A stretch of 64,000 nt of DNA from an uncultured Tropicimonas sp. (GCA_947495685.1 CANLZY010000026.1:22210-86209), one strand, 5' to 3'; positions 34,613-43,635 are shown, counted from the stretch's first letter. A program made the numbers and translations. The notes: a model not told the origin generated them from the sequence alone.

Positions 34613-35626
34613 ATGCGAAAGCTCGATGGGAACCTCGTTCTTCTCGTCACGCTGTTCGCTGTCCTCCTCGTGGCGGGCGGCCTGTTGTCGGGCGGAACCT
34701 ACCTTTCGCTGTTCAACCTCCAGTCGATGGCGAGCCAGGTGCCGGAAATCGGCCTTCTGGCCATTGGCGTCATGTTGGCGATGTGTGCGGGCGACGGCGG
34801 TATCGACCTGTCCGGGATCGCGATGGCCAACTTGGCCGGGGTCGCCTCGGGGCTCTTCGCGATGTCGATCTTTCCTGTGGACGAGGCGCCCGTGCTGTTC
34901 ACCGTGACCTTTGTCATCGGATGTGCGGTCGTCGGCCTGATCGGTGGCACGCTCAACGGGTTGATCATCTCGCGGCTCGGGATCACGCCGATCCTCTGCA
35001 CGCTTGGAACGCAGATGTTCTTCACCGGTGTCACGGTTGTGCTGTCGGGCGGCCGGGCCGTGCGGATCGGGACCCCCGAACCCCTCTATGAAATCGGCAA
35101 CGGGTATGTCCTGGGCATTCCGATCAGCTTCCTGATGTTCATCGGTGTGGCGACACTCCTCGGGCTGGTTCTGCGTCACACACCCTATGGCGTGAAGCTG
35201 ATGATGACCGGCTCCAACCAGAAGGCCGCCGAGTTCAGCGGATTTGCCCGGGCCCGCATCGTCACCACCACTTATGCGCTGTCGGGGCTGCTGGCCGGGT
35301 TGGCCGGGCTGATCATCGCGGCCCGCAACGTAAACGTGAAGTGGGACTACGGTACAACCTACCTTCTGATCGCGATCCTTGTCGCGGTCATGGCCGGGGT
35401 CAAACCCGAAGGCGGCTACGGGCGGGTCATCAATGTCGTGCTGGCCGCGATCATCCTGCAACTGCTGTCCAGCCTGCTGAACTTTGTCGGGCTGTCGAAT
35501 TTCGTCCGCGACCTTGCGTGGGGGGCACTGCTTCTGTGCTTCCTGTTCGTCAACCGGTTTGCACTCGTCGAACACTTCGACGCGCTGTTTTCCTCGAAGC
35601 GGGACCCTCACGCCTCGAAGAACTGA
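34613..35626 (+). CDS. Sugar ABC transporter permease (RbsC-like)
   Basis: 337-aa inner-membrane permease of the CUT2 class, eight to ten helices, with the family segment LLAIGVMLAMCAGDGGIDLS near residue 50 and NQKAAEFSGFARARI in the cytoplasmic coupling loop. The ATG at 34613 has GGGAGG 5 nt upstream. It is the first gene of a six-gene operon: permease, binding protein, ATPase, second permease, DhaK-like, DhaL-like. Two permease genes imply a heterodimeric channel, as in rhamnose- or AI-2-type importers. Confidence 0.9.
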   Translation: MRKLDGNLVLLVTLFAVLLVAGGLLSGGTYLSLFNLQSMASQVPEIGLLAIGVMLAMCAGDGGIDLSGIAMANLAGVASGLFAMSIFPVDEAPVLFTVTFVIGCAVVGLIGGTLNGLIISRLGITPILCTLGTQMFFTGVTVVLSGGRAVRIGTPEPLYEIGNGYVLGIPISFLMFIGVATLLGLVLRHTPYGVKLMMTGSNQKAAEFSGFARARIVTTTYALSGLLAGLAGLIIAARNVNVKWDYGTTYLLIAILVAVMAGVKPEGGYGRVINVVLAAIILQLLSSLLNFVGLSNFVRDLAWGALLLCFLFVNRFALVEHFDALFSSKRDPHASKN

Positions 35627-35666
35627 TCACGAGGGAAGTCTCTGGAAACTCCTGGGAGGAGATAGA

Positions 35667-36677
35667 ATGAACCAATATCTCAAGACGTCGGGCCTTTTTG
35701 TAGCGGCGGTCGTGTCGGCGCTCGGAATGGCCTCGCAGGGCGCAATCGCCCAGGACGGCAAGTCGATCACGACTGTCGTCAAGATCAGCGGCATTCCGTG
35801 GTTTGACCGCATGGAAACCGGCGTGAAGAAATTCGCCGAATCCAACCCGGAGATGAACATCGTGCAGGTCGGACCGGCAACCGCCGACTCTGCCCAGCAG
35901 CTTCAGATCATCAACGACCTGGTCGCCAAGGGCACCGACGCGCTGGCCGTCGTGCCGATGGACCCGGCGATCCTCGAAGGGATCCTCAAGCGCGCGATGG
36001 ATCGCGGCACGATCGTCGTGACCCACGAAGCCGACAACCAGAAGAACACCATGGTTGACGTGGAGGCCTTCGACAACTCTGCCTACGGCGCCGCGATGAA
36101 CGTGCGCTTGGCCGAATGCATGGGCGGCGAGGGCAAGTGGACGACGTTCGTCGGTTCGCTCGGTAGCCGGACCCACATGCAATGGGTTGGCGCGGGCGAA
36201 GAGAACGCCAAGCAGCACTCGGGCATGGTCCTGGTCGACCCGAACAACGAAAGCTTCGACGACGCCAATGGCACCTATGAAAAGGCCAAGGAGATCCTGC
36301 GCAAGCACCCGGATATCAAGGGCTTCCAGACCTCTGCCGGCAACGACGTCCTTGGCGTCGGCCGTGCGATCGAGGAAGCCGGCCTGGCTGGCAAGATCTG
36401 CCTCGTTGGCACCGGCCTTCCCAACCCGTCCGCAGCCTACCTGGACAGTGGTGCGATCACCGCGATCGGCTTCTGGGATCCGCAGAAAGCCGGCATGGCG
36501 ATGAACTCGGTCGCCAAGACGCTGCTCGCCGGTGGCGAGATCGTTGATGGCATGGACCTCGGGGTCGAGGGCTACGAGAGCGTCTCGGTCAAGCAGGGAC
36601 CCGGCGACGGCCTGCTGGTGTTTGGAAACGGCATGGTTCTGGCCGACAAGGACACCTACAAGGACTACCTCTTCTGA
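35667..36677 (+). CDS. Sugar ABC transporter substrate-binding protein (rhamnose/AI-2 type)
   Basis: 336-aa periplasmic binding protein, family Peripla_BP_4. The signal peptide runs to about ASQGAIA; the mature part starts TVVKISGIPWFDRMETGVKK, the pattern of LsrB/RhaS-type receptors. GGGAGG precedes the ATG. It follows the first permease by 40 nt and is followed by a strong stem-loop before the ATPase gene. The ligand is probably a small ketose, aldose or polyol; the DhaKL-like kinase at the end of the operon suggests a product phosphorylated as a short ketose (inference). Confidence 0.9.
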   Translation: MNQYLKTSGLFVAAVVSALGMASQGAIAQDGKSITTVVKISGIPWFDRMETGVKKFAESNPEMNIVQVGPATADSAQQLQIINDLVAKGTDALAVVPMDPAILEGILKRAMDRGTIVVTHEADNQKNTMVDVEAFDNSAYGAAMNVRLAECMGGEGKWTTFVGSLGSRTHMQWVGAGEENAKQHSGMVLVDPNNESFDDANGTYEKAKEILRKHPDIKGFQTSAGNDVLGVGRAIEEAGLAGKICLVGTGLPNPSAAYLDSGAITAIGFWDPQKAGMAMNSVAKTLLAGGEIVDGMDLGVEGYESVSVKQGPGDGLLVFGNGMVLADKDTYKDYLF

Positions 36678-36694
36678 GGATCTGACCGAAATCC

Positions 36695-36724
36695 GGCTGG
36701 CCCCGTCTTCCTGCGGGGCCGGCT
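36695..36724 (+). terminator. Stem-loop between binding-protein and ATPase genes
   Basis: GGCCCCG at 36699-36705 pairs with CGGGGCC at 36714-36720. Two G-U and two G-C pairs extend the stem to 36695-36724, with an 8-nt loop, 18 nt after the binding-protein stop. It is a partial terminator or mRNA-stabilising element inside the operon. Confidence 0.5.
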
Positions 36725-36809
36725 CGGACCCATCCACCTCGTAATGGCGGCGGGCTTCGGGCCCATCTGACCTCCTGGTCCGGAGCCCCCGCGACGGAAA
36801 TCCCAGATC

Positions 36810-38357
36810 ATGTCCCAATCTCCCTCCCCCTCAACGCATTTCCTGGAGCTTCGTGGTATTCACAAGCGCTTTGGCGGTGTGCATGCGTTGCGTGGCGTCG
36901 ACATGATGATCGACCCCGGCGAGGCTTATCACCTGCTGGGCGAGAACGGATGCGGCAAGAGCACCGTGATCAAGATCATCTCGGGCGTGCACATGCCCAC
37001 CGAAGGCAGTATCATCCTGGATGGTCGGACCTACCACAAACTGTCTCCGATCCAGGCATTGGAAGCGGGGATCGAGACCGTCTATCAGGACCTGTCGCTC
37101 CTGCCCAACCTGACGGTCGAGGAAAACGTGGCGCTCGGTCAGCAGCTTGTTTCGGGAAAGGGGCGCCTGTTGCGCCGGCTCGACAAGAAACTGTTGTCCG
37201 AAACCGCCAGCGAGGCGATCCGCAACGTCGGACTGGTTCCGGACAGGGCGTTGATGACCTCCACGACCGCGGACTTGCCGCTTGCCATCCGTCAACGCGT
37301 GGCCATTGCCCGTGCGATCGCGTCCAAGGCGCGGCTTGTCATCATGGATGAGCCGACCACGTCGCTGACGCGTCACGAGGTCGACGCGCTGATCGAGCTT
37401 GTCGCAAAGTTGCGCTCGCAAAACGTGGCCGTCCTTTTTGTCACCCACAAGCTGGAAGAAAGCTACCGGATCGGCGGGCAGGTGATTGTCTTCCGCGACG
37501 GGCAATGCGTCGCCCAGGGGCAGATTGCGGACTATTCCCGCGCCGACCTGTCGTGCCTGATGACCGGGCGCGAGATCGAGGCCCTGCGGTACCGTACCGC
37601 TGCGCCGCAGGACGAGGTGATGTTCAAGATGTCGGGCGCCGCTTCGGGCGATGCCTTCTTCGACGTGTCGCTCTCGGTGAAAAAGGGCGAGATCCTCGGA
37701 ATTACCGGCCTGTCGGATTCCGGGCGCAACGAGTTGGCACTTGCCATGGCGGGGCACCGCGGGCTGAGCGCCGGAACGATGGAGATCGCCGGTCAGGCGA
37801 CACGGCTGACATCGCCCGCGGACGCCATCGACAAGGGCATCGGCTATGTGCCCGAGGACCGGCTGTCCGAGGGGTTGTTCATCGACAAGACGATCTACGA
37901 GAACGAGATCACGCTGATCTTTGACCAGATCGTCAACCGCTTTGGCATGATCGACGACAGCAAGGGCCGCGCGGCGGCCCACAAGATCTCCGAACACATG
38001 AACCTCAACACCAGCGACATAGACTTGCCGGTCAGCGCATTGTCGGGCGGCAACCAGCAACGGGTCCTGATCGGGCGCTGGCTGAGCATCGAACCGCGCA
38101 TCCTCGTGTTGCACGGGCCGACCGTCGGTGTGGATGTCGGGTCAAAGGATGCGATCTATCGCGCTGTCCAGGCGATGGCCGAACGCGGGATCAGCCTTGT
38201 CATCGTCTCCGACGATCTGCCCGAACTGCTTCAGAACTGCGATCGCATCCTGGTGATGAACCGGGGGCGAGTGGTCGATGATCTGGACGGTGCCACGACC
38301 AACGAGGAGCGTATCTATCGCTCGATGCTGGCCAACCACCTGGAGGCCGCCGAATGA
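36810..38357 (+). CDS. Sugar ABC transporter ATP-binding protein, double-domain (RbsA-like)
   Basis: 515-aa tandem ABC ATPase. In the first domain Walker A is GENGCGKST; the signature is degenerate (LPLAIRQRVAIARAI), and Walker B is LVIMDEPTTSLT. In the second domain Walker A is degenerate (GLSDSGRNELALAM), the signature is LSGGNQQRVLIGRWL, and the Walker B region reads LVLHGPTVGVDVG, with His-Gly where Asp-Glu is expected. CUT2 ATPases usually hydrolyse at only one site, so the changes in the second site are tolerable but worth noting. The ribosome site before 36810 is weak. The stop overlaps the next permease start (ATGA). Confidence 0.88.
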   Translation: MSQSPSPSTHFLELRGIHKRFGGVHALRGVDMMIDPGEAYHLLGENGCGKSTVIKIISGVHMPTEGSIILDGRTYHKLSPIQALEAGIETVYQDLSLLPNLTVEENVALGQQLVSGKGRLLRRLDKKLLSETASEAIRNVGLVPDRALMTSTTADLPLAIRQRVAIARAIASKARLVIMDEPTTSLTRHEVDALIELVAKLRSQNVAVLFVTHKLEESYRIGGQVIVFRDGQCVAQGQIADYSRADLSCLMTGREIEALRYRTAAPQDEVMFKMSGAASGDAFFDVSLSVKKGEILGITGLSDSGRNELALAMAGHRGLSAGTMEIAGQATRLTSPADAIDKGIGYVPEDRLSEGLFIDKTIYENEITLIFDQIVNRFGMIDDSKGRAAAHKISEHMNLNTSDIDLPVSALSGGNQQRVLIGRWLSIEPRILVLHGPTVGVDVGSKDAIYRAVQAMAERGISLVIVSDDLPELLQNCDRILVMNRGRVVDDLDGATTNEERIYRSMLANHLEAAE

Positions 38358-39391
38358 CAATGGTACAAGACATGACAGATACCGCGATTCCAAACCCACC
38401 CCGCAAAGAGCGCAGCCTCGGACAGCTGTTCCAGCGGCGTCCGGAACTGGTCAGCCTGTCGATCCTGATCGTAATCTGCGTCACGGTTTCCATAATCAAC
38501 CCGGCCTTCCTGCAACCATCCTCGCTGATCGACATGGGACGGGCGAGCGTTGTTACGGGTCTGTTTGCGCTTGGCGTGTTTGCGATCCTGGCCGTCGGCG
38601 GGATCGACGTTTCCTTCACCGCCATCGCGGCGCTGTCGATGTATTCGCTGACGCTCTTTGTCATCAATGTCTACCCGACGGCCCCGATGACCCTTGTCGT
38701 CGTCACCGCCATCCTGGGCGGCGCGGGGCTGGGAGCGCTCAATGGCTGGCTGGTGAACCTGTTGCAGGTGCCATCGTTGATCGTCACCATTGGTACTCAA
38801 TACCTGTTCCGGGGGTTCCTGCTGGCCTTCATCGGCACCGTCTGGCTGATGGAACTGCCGCCGCAGATGATCGCCTTTGGAAAGGCACCACTGCTGAGCT
38901 TTGAAACCGCGAACGGCGCCGTCGTCTCGTTGCCGATCTACTTCCTGGTCTTTCCGGCAGCGGCCGTCGTCACCTGGATGATCTTCAACATGACCCTGAT
39001 GGGGCGGGCGGTCTTCGCCACGGGCGGCAAAGCCGATGTCGCGGCGCGCCTGGGCTATGACCAGCGGACCGTGCACATCTTTGTCTTTGCGTTCACCGGC
39101 GCGTTGGCCGGACTGGCCGGCATCATCCACGTCTGCGCCAACCGGATGGCCAACCCGTTCGACCTCGTCGGAACCGAGATCGAGGTGATCGCGGCAGTCG
39201 TACTGGGCGGCGCTCGCATCACCGGTGGCACCGGAACGGTCTTTGGCACGGTGACGGGTGTGCTGCTGATCACGGTCGTCAACAACAGCCTCGTGCTGGT
39301 CGGCATTCCCAGCACCTGGCAGCGCGTCGTCGTTGGCGCCTTCATCCTCCTCGCAGCGGCGTTCTTTGTCACACGCCAGCAGAAACAATAA
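38354..39391 (+). CDS. Sugar ABC transporter permease (RbsC-like, second)
   Basis: 345-aa inner-membrane permease with the CUT2 segments VFAILAVGGIDVSFTAIAAL (about residue 75) and GKADVAARLGYDQRTV in the coupling loop. It ends in a short basic tail. The ATG overlaps the ATPase stop. It would form the heterodimeric pore with the first permease. Nearby in-frame ATGs (38360 and 38372) are possible starts. Confidence 0.9.
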   Translation: MTMVQDMTDTAIPNPPRKERSLGQLFQRRPELVSLSILIVICVTVSIINPAFLQPSSLIDMGRASVVTGLFALGVFAILAVGGIDVSFTAIAALSMYSLTLFVINVYPTAPMTLVVVTAILGGAGLGALNGWLVNLLQVPSLIVTIGTQYLFRGFLLAFIGTVWLMELPPQMIAFGKAPLLSFETANGAVVSLPIYFLVFPAAAVVTWMIFNMTLMGRAVFATGGKADVAARLGYDQRTVHIFVFAFTGALAGLAGIIHVCANRMANPFDLVGTEIEVIAAVVLGGARITGGTGTVFGTVTGVLLITVVNNSLVLVGIPSTWQRVVVGAFILLAAAFFVTRQQKQ

Positions 39392-39412
39392 TACCGAAAG
39401 AGAAGTGACCCG

Positions 39413-40414
39413 ATGAAAAAGTTCCTCAACGCCCCCGAAGACTTCGTCGACGAGATGCTCGAAGGGATCTACCGTGCGCATCCCGAGGTGACCTATGCCG
39501 CCGACGACAAGCGCTGTTATGTGACCGCAAACCCAGTGCCCGGAAAGGTCGGCATCGTGACCGGTGGCGGATCGGGGCACCTGCCGACGTTCCTCGGTTT
39601 CGTAGGCAAGAACATGCTGGATGGATGCGGCGTCGGGGGCGTGTTCCAGTCGCCCAGTGCCGACCAGTTGCTGGAGGTGACGAAATACGTCGATCAGGGC
39701 GCCGGGGTTCTGTACCTCTACGGCAATTACACTGGCGACATCATGAACTTCGACATGGCGGGCGAGTTGGCCGAGGTCGACGACATCGCAACCGCCACGG
39801 TGACGGGCAATGACGATGTGGCCTCGTCCATCGTCGGCGAAGAGCACAAGCGCCGTGGCGTGGCCGGCATCTTCTTCCTCTACAAGGCCGCCGGGGCTGC
39901 CGCCGCCGCGATGATGCCGCTGGCCGAGGTCGCGCGCATCACCGAAAAGGCCAAGGCCCGCACCCGCACCATGGGCGTGGCATTGTCGGCCTGCATCGTC
40001 CCGGAAATCGGCAAACCCGGCTTCGAGATCGGCGCGGATGAAATGGAAATCGGCATGGGAATCCATGGCGAGCCCGGCATCTCCCGCAAGAAACTCGCCC
40101 CGGCCGATGCGGTCGTCGACGAGATGATGGATCGGATCTTTGCCGAGCAGAATTATGCCAAGGGCGACGAGGTCGCGGTGTTGATGAACGGCCTTGGTGG
40201 CACGCCGCTGGAAGAGCTCTACATCCTCTACCGTCGGCTCGGGCAACTGATGGACGCGCGCGGCGTCAAGATCCGCCACGTCTGGCTGGGCGAATTCGCA
40301 ACCTCGATGGAGATGGCCGGGTTCTCGATCTCGATCCTGCATCTGGACGACGAGTTGGAGCCGCTGATCGCCGCAGAGGCGAACACGCCGTTCTTCAAGC
40401 ATTTCTCCAATTGA
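39413..40414 (+). CDS. dhaK: DhaK-like ketose kinase substrate-binding subunit
   Basis: 333-aa protein of the dihydroxyacetone kinase K family. The E. coli DhaK catalytic residues fall at the same numbers: His56 in GGGSGHLP, Asp109 in NYTGD and His218 in MGIHGEPG, the His that forms a hemiaminal with the ketose. The usual GGGSGHEP is GGGSGHLP here, which also occurs in erythrulose-type kinases as I recall. Dihydroxyacetone or a tetrulose is therefore the likely substrate. AAAGAGAAG precedes the ATG. It follows a complete ABC importer, which implies that the imported compound or its product is a short ketose. No DhaM is present. Confidence 0.88.
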   Translation: MKKFLNAPEDFVDEMLEGIYRAHPEVTYAADDKRCYVTANPVPGKVGIVTGGGSGHLPTFLGFVGKNMLDGCGVGGVFQSPSADQLLEVTKYVDQGAGVLYLYGNYTGDIMNFDMAGELAEVDDIATATVTGNDDVASSIVGEEHKRRGVAGIFFLYKAAGAAAAAMMPLAEVARITEKAKARTRTMGVALSACIVPEIGKPGFEIGADEMEIGMGIHGEPGISRKKLAPADAVVDEMMDRIFAEQNYAKGDEVAVLMNGLGGTPLEELYILYRRLGQLMDARGVKIRHVWLGEFATSMEMAGFSISILHLDDELEPLIAAEANTPFFKHFSN

Positions 40415-40424
40415 GGGGGCGACG

Positions 40425-41075
40425 ATGAAATCCCTTGAACCACAGGTGGTGACGGGCCTGTTCCCGCGCCTTGCATCCCGTTTCGAAGCGGAACGGGACG
40501 CCCTGATCGCGCTGGATGGCAAGGTCGGCGACAGCGACCTGGGCCTGACAATGTCAAAGGCTTTCGTGGCGGCACGCGACGCGGTCGCGGCGCTGGACGA
40601 CCCCGATTTGCCGACGCAGATGAAGGTCGCGGGCGCCGCAATCGCCAAGGCAGCCCCCTCGACCATGGGCACGCTCATGGCGACCGGGTTCCTGCGTGGT
40701 TCCAAGGCGCTGGCCGAAGCAGAAGTGCTGGATGTGGCCGGACTGGCGGCGTTCTGGCGGGCCTACGCGGACGGGGTTGCCCAACGGGGCAAGGCGGTGC
40801 TCGGCGACAAGACCGTTCTGGATGTGCTTGACCCGATTGCCTGCGCCTTCGAGGCGCAGGACCAGGCAGGCGCCGATCTGGAGGACGCCGCGCAGTTTGC
40901 CAAGCAGACCGCAGTCGAAGCGCTTGAAGCTACCAGGGACCTTGTCGCACAACACGGCAAGGCGGCGGCGTTCCAGGAGAAATCCCGTGGATTGCAGGAT
41001 GCCGGTGGAACCGTCGCCTGCATTCTGGCGGACGAGTTGAACGCGTTCGTTCAGGAAAACCTCACCAGCGTCTGA
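40425..41075 (+). CDS. dhaL: DhaL-like nucleotide-binding subunit
   Basis: 216-aa helical-barrel ADP/ATP-binding partner of the DhaK-like subunit. The three metal-binding aspartates are Asp31, Asp36 and Asp38 in DGKVGDSDLGLTM, matching the D-x4-D-x-D pattern of DhaL. The phosphate-binding region is PSTMGTLMATGFLRG. The gene starts 11 nt after dhaK ends and is the last gene of the operon; a strong hairpin overlaps its stop codon. No DhaM, HPr or EI gene is present in the window, so either ATP is used directly or the phosphoryl donor is encoded elsewhere. Confidence 0.88.
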   Translation: MKSLEPQVVTGLFPRLASRFEAERDALIALDGKVGDSDLGLTMSKAFVAARDAVAALDDPDLPTQMKVAGAAIAKAAPSTMGTLMATGFLRGSKALAEAEVLDVAGLAAFWRAYADGVAQRGKAVLGDKTVLDVLDPIACAFEAQDQAGADLEDAAQFAKQTAVEALEATRDLVAQHGKAAAFQEKSRGLQDAGGTVACILADELNAFVQENLTSV

Positions 41076-41097
41076 TGTCTCGCGACATCGACGCTGG
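41065..41097 (+). terminator. Strong hairpin overlapping the dhaL stop codon
   Basis: CCAGCGTC (41065-41072) pairs with GACGCTGG (41090-41097) and GATGTC (41074-41079) with GACATC (41084-41089). This gives a 14-bp stem with one bulged T and a TCGC loop. It includes the end of the coding sequence, so translation termination and transcript ending may be linked. Confidence 0.65.
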
Positions 41098-41284
41098 CAC
41101 CGAACGTCTGCAACCTCGCGTCTAGACCCAGCCTGCGCCTTGGCGTTGGCCGGGTCGAACCGCATCACCGGACCCGAAAACTACCTCCGTAAACGGTTTT
41201 GGAAGGCTGGTGACCACATCTCGGCTCCCCGTCTGGACCATCGGCATCGTGCCAATCCACAGCGCACGCTGATCTGATCGCAGG

Positions 41285-41746
41285 TCAGCCCTGGAACCAC
41301 CGCGCGCCGCCGCTGCGGGCCTTGCCGCTCCTGGCTCCTCCGGCACCGCGTCCGAAATCGCTCGTCGTCAGGACGCCGTTCCCGTCGCTGTCCATGCGTT
41401 TCATCCAAACGGATGCGCCCGTCACGTACTCCTTGCGCGTCACCATGCCGTCGCCATTGGAATCGATGCTGGTGCGCAACATTCGTTGACCTGTCTGCGG
41501 GCGGTTGCCGCCCAACATCTGGGGCGAGATCCTGTCGAACTCGGCTGCCGACAGCGCACCGTCGCCGTTGGTATCGTAGGTGTCGAACAGGCTGGAGCGG
41601 AGCGCCTTGACCTCGGCCAGCGTCACCCGGGAGTCGTGGTTTGAATCCCACCGGTCAAGAAACAGCCCGCCCTGTACCTGTTGCGCGCCGGCAACGGACC
41701 CGGTGGTGATCAGGGCAAGAACAATCGGAATCATGAAGCGCTTCAT
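41285..41746 (-). CDS. Exported four-EF-hand calcium-binding protein
   Basis: 153-aa protein with a signal peptide (MKRFMIPIVLALITTGSVAG) and four EF-hand loops in series: DSNHDSRVTLAE, DTNGDGALSAAE, DSNGDGMVTRKE and DSDGNGVLTTSD. The first loop has Arg at position 7 but keeps the metal-binding Asp/Asn positions, and the last ends in Asp instead of Glu. A Gly/Ser/Arg-rich tail follows. The ATG at 41746 has GGGAG upstream; an upstream in-frame start lacks the signal-peptide shape. It stands alone between two gene blocks. A periplasmic calcium-buffering or sensing role is inferred. Confidence 0.88.
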   Translation of the reverse strand: MKRFMIPIVLALITTGSVAGAQQVQGGLFLDRWDSNHDSRVTLAEVKALRSSLFDTYDTNGDGALSAAEFDRISPQMLGGNRPQTGQRMLRTSIDSNGDGMVTRKEYVTGASVWMKRMDSDGNGVLTTSDFGRGAGGARSGKARSGGARWFQG

Positions 41747-41842
41747 TTCAAAGCTCCCTGCATATAGGTGCCGCACGTTTCCGCCCTGTTATGTGGTACC
41801 GGCAGGGCCATCTGGCAACCGGTTTTGAGTATCCGGGGTGTA

Positions 41843-42742
41843 CTATTCTTCCGGCGTCAGCCCGTTTGTGTGCGCCACGAAATCGGCCAGCATCGGCAGG
41901 AACCTTTCGCCCTGACCTGCGGCCTCCATCGCGCCGAGGCTGTTGCGCACGGTGGCCTGAACCGGGTTCACGGCGCCGACGTCGATCGCCAGGTTGGATA
42001 GGTAGCGCATGTCCTTGTGGGCGTTGACGATGGTGAACCGGTGGGCATTTTCGTCCCGTTCCAACGTCCATTTCATGAAGGTGTCGTAGAACCCGTTGCG
42101 CATGCGGCTGGTGCCGATCACCTGGTCGAATTGCTCGGTGCTCAGCCCGGATTTGCGCGCAATCGCCATGGCTTCGGCCAGCAGCGCGCCCTGCCCAAGG
42201 GCGATGAAGTTGTTGATCAGCTTCATCCTGTGCCCCAGCCCGACCGGGCCAAGATGCATGATGTTGTTCGACCACGTCTTCAGGACCGGTTCGATGCGGG
42301 AAAAGGTCTCGGGGTCGGCGCCGACGATTGCGCCGAGCACGCCTTCGGCTGCATGCGCCGGCGTGCCGCCCAAGGGGGCATCCGCCATCGCAATGCCCTT
42401 TGCGGCGAGCAGCTTCGCGACCTGTGTGGTGCTGACCGGGTCGGAGGTCGAGCAATCGATCACGATGGCGCCTGCCGCGGCGTTGGCCGCGATGCCGCCC
42501 TCGCCGCCGATCACGGCTTCGACCTGCGGACTGCCGGAGACACAGATGTGGATGATCTCGCATTGCCGCGCGAGGTCGGCGATGGTCGGAGCTTCGATCG
42601 CGCCATGGGCGAGCAGATCTTCGACCGGGCCGCGGTTGCGGTGGGCAACGACGACCAGCGGATAGCCCGCTTTCAATATGTTGAGCCCGATGCCATGCCC
42701 CATGAGGCCGGCACCGATCAGGCCGATGACGGGTTTGTCCAT
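41843..42742 (-). CDS. 3-hydroxyisobutyrate dehydrogenase-family NAD(P)-dependent oxidoreductase
   Basis: 299-aa beta-hydroxyacid dehydrogenase. The Rossmann glycine motif is GLIGAGLMGHGIGLN at the N-terminus, the substrate-binding segment is DAPLGGTPAHAAEG, and the catalytic Lys is in GHRMKLINNF. These enzymes oxidise or reduce 3-hydroxy acids such as 3-hydroxyisobutyrate, tartronate semialdehyde or tetronates. The ATG at 42742 lies 5 nt after GAGGAG; a GTG at 42748 is less likely. It is 2 nt downstream of the epimerase-like gene. A role in sugar-acid breakdown is inferred from context. Confidence 0.88.
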   Translation of the reverse strand: MDKPVIGLIGAGLMGHGIGLNILKAGYPLVVVAHRNRGPVEDLLAHGAIEAPTIADLARQCEIIHICVSGSPQVEAVIGGEGGIAANAAAGAIVIDCSTSDPVSTTQVAKLLAAKGIAMADAPLGGTPAHAAEGVLGAIVGADPETFSRIEPVLKTWSNNIMHLGPVGLGHRMKLINNFIALGQGALLAEAMAIARKSGLSTEQFDQVIGTSRMRNGFYDTFMKWTLERDENAHRFTIVNAHKDMRYLSNLAIDVGAVNPVQATVRNSLGAMEAAGQGERFLPMLADFVAHTNGLTPEE

Positions 42743-42744
42743 GT

Positions 42745-43635
42745 TCACTCCTCGGCGACGTAGTCGCGCCAGTCATGCCGTTCCTCGAACCCCAGCATCG
42801 TGCGGATCTTGAGGTTGGAAAACAGCGCCTCGTGCGTCCCGAGAGGCCGGGTGACCGGCACACCGGGAAAGAAGCGGTCGATGATCTCGCTGTTGGGGAT
42901 GTTCACCGAGTTGGTGTCGTTGCCGGCATTGAAGATCTGAAAGCCAAGCCCGTCCGTCTTCAGGCACAGGTCGACGATCTGGCCAAGGTCGCGTGCATCG
43001 ATATAGCAGAACAGGTTGCGCCGGCGCACCAGTGGATCGGCAAAGAAACCGGGGAACCGCTCGTATTCATGCGGCTCGATCACGTTGCCGATGCGCAGGC
43101 CATAGATGTCAAAGCCCGACCGGCGCTGAAAGGCGCGACCGGTCTGTTCGTTCACCACCTTGCTCAGGCCGTAACTGTCCATCGGGTCGACGTCGTAATC
43201 CTCTTCCACCGGCAGGCACTTCGGGTTGACGACCCCGTCGGCGAAGCAGACGCCGTAGGTGGTTTCGGACGAAGCAAAGACGATCTTGCGGATGCCCAGT
43301 TTCACCGCCGCCTCGATCACGTTGTAGGTGCCGATCGTGTTGATGCGGAAGGTCTCGTTGTCGGGCTTGATCAGGATGCGGGGCACGGCAGCGAAATGCA
43401 CCACGGCGTCAAACCGGGGCACGCCGGTTCCGGGTTCCAACTCGTCGAAGTTCGCGTAGCTGGTCATCACGTTGAACATCGCGCCGCTGTCGGTGATGTC
43501 GGCAATCAGGGTGTCGATGCCGGGTTCATCAAGCGGTGTCAGGTCGACGTTGACCACCCGGTGTCCCTGGTCCCGCAGGTACCGGCAGGCGTGGCGACCG
43601 GCCTTGCCGGAGCCACCCGTAAACAGAACGCGCAT
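42745..43635 (-). CDS. NAD-dependent epimerase/dehydratase-family protein (extended SDR)
   Basis: 296-aa extended short-chain dehydrogenase. It has the NAD motif TGGSGKAGRHACRYL, a catalytic Ser-region FASSETTYG and the YxxxK pair in DSYGLSKVVNEQ. The size resembles small sugar or uronate dehydrogenases/epimerases rather than UDP-sugar epimerases of about 330 aa (inference). The ATG at 43635 follows GAGGAGG; a longer in-frame leader looks noncoding. It forms a two-gene unit with the dehydrogenase downstream. Uronate or lactone-forming sugar dehydrogenase is possible; the substrate is not established. Confidence 0.86.
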   Translation of the reverse strand: MRVLFTGGSGKAGRHACRYLRDQGHRVVNVDLTPLDEPGIDTLIADITDSGAMFNVMTSYANFDELEPGTGVPRFDAVVHFAAVPRILIKPDNETFRINTIGTYNVIEAAVKLGIRKIVFASSETTYGVCFADGVVNPKCLPVEEDYDVDPMDSYGLSKVVNEQTGRAFQRRSGFDIYGLRIGNVIEPHEYERFPGFFADPLVRRRNLFCYIDARDLGQIVDLCLKTDGLGFQIFNAGNDTNSVNIPNSEIIDRFFPGVPVTRPLGTHEALFSNLKIRTMLGFEERHDWRDYVAEE

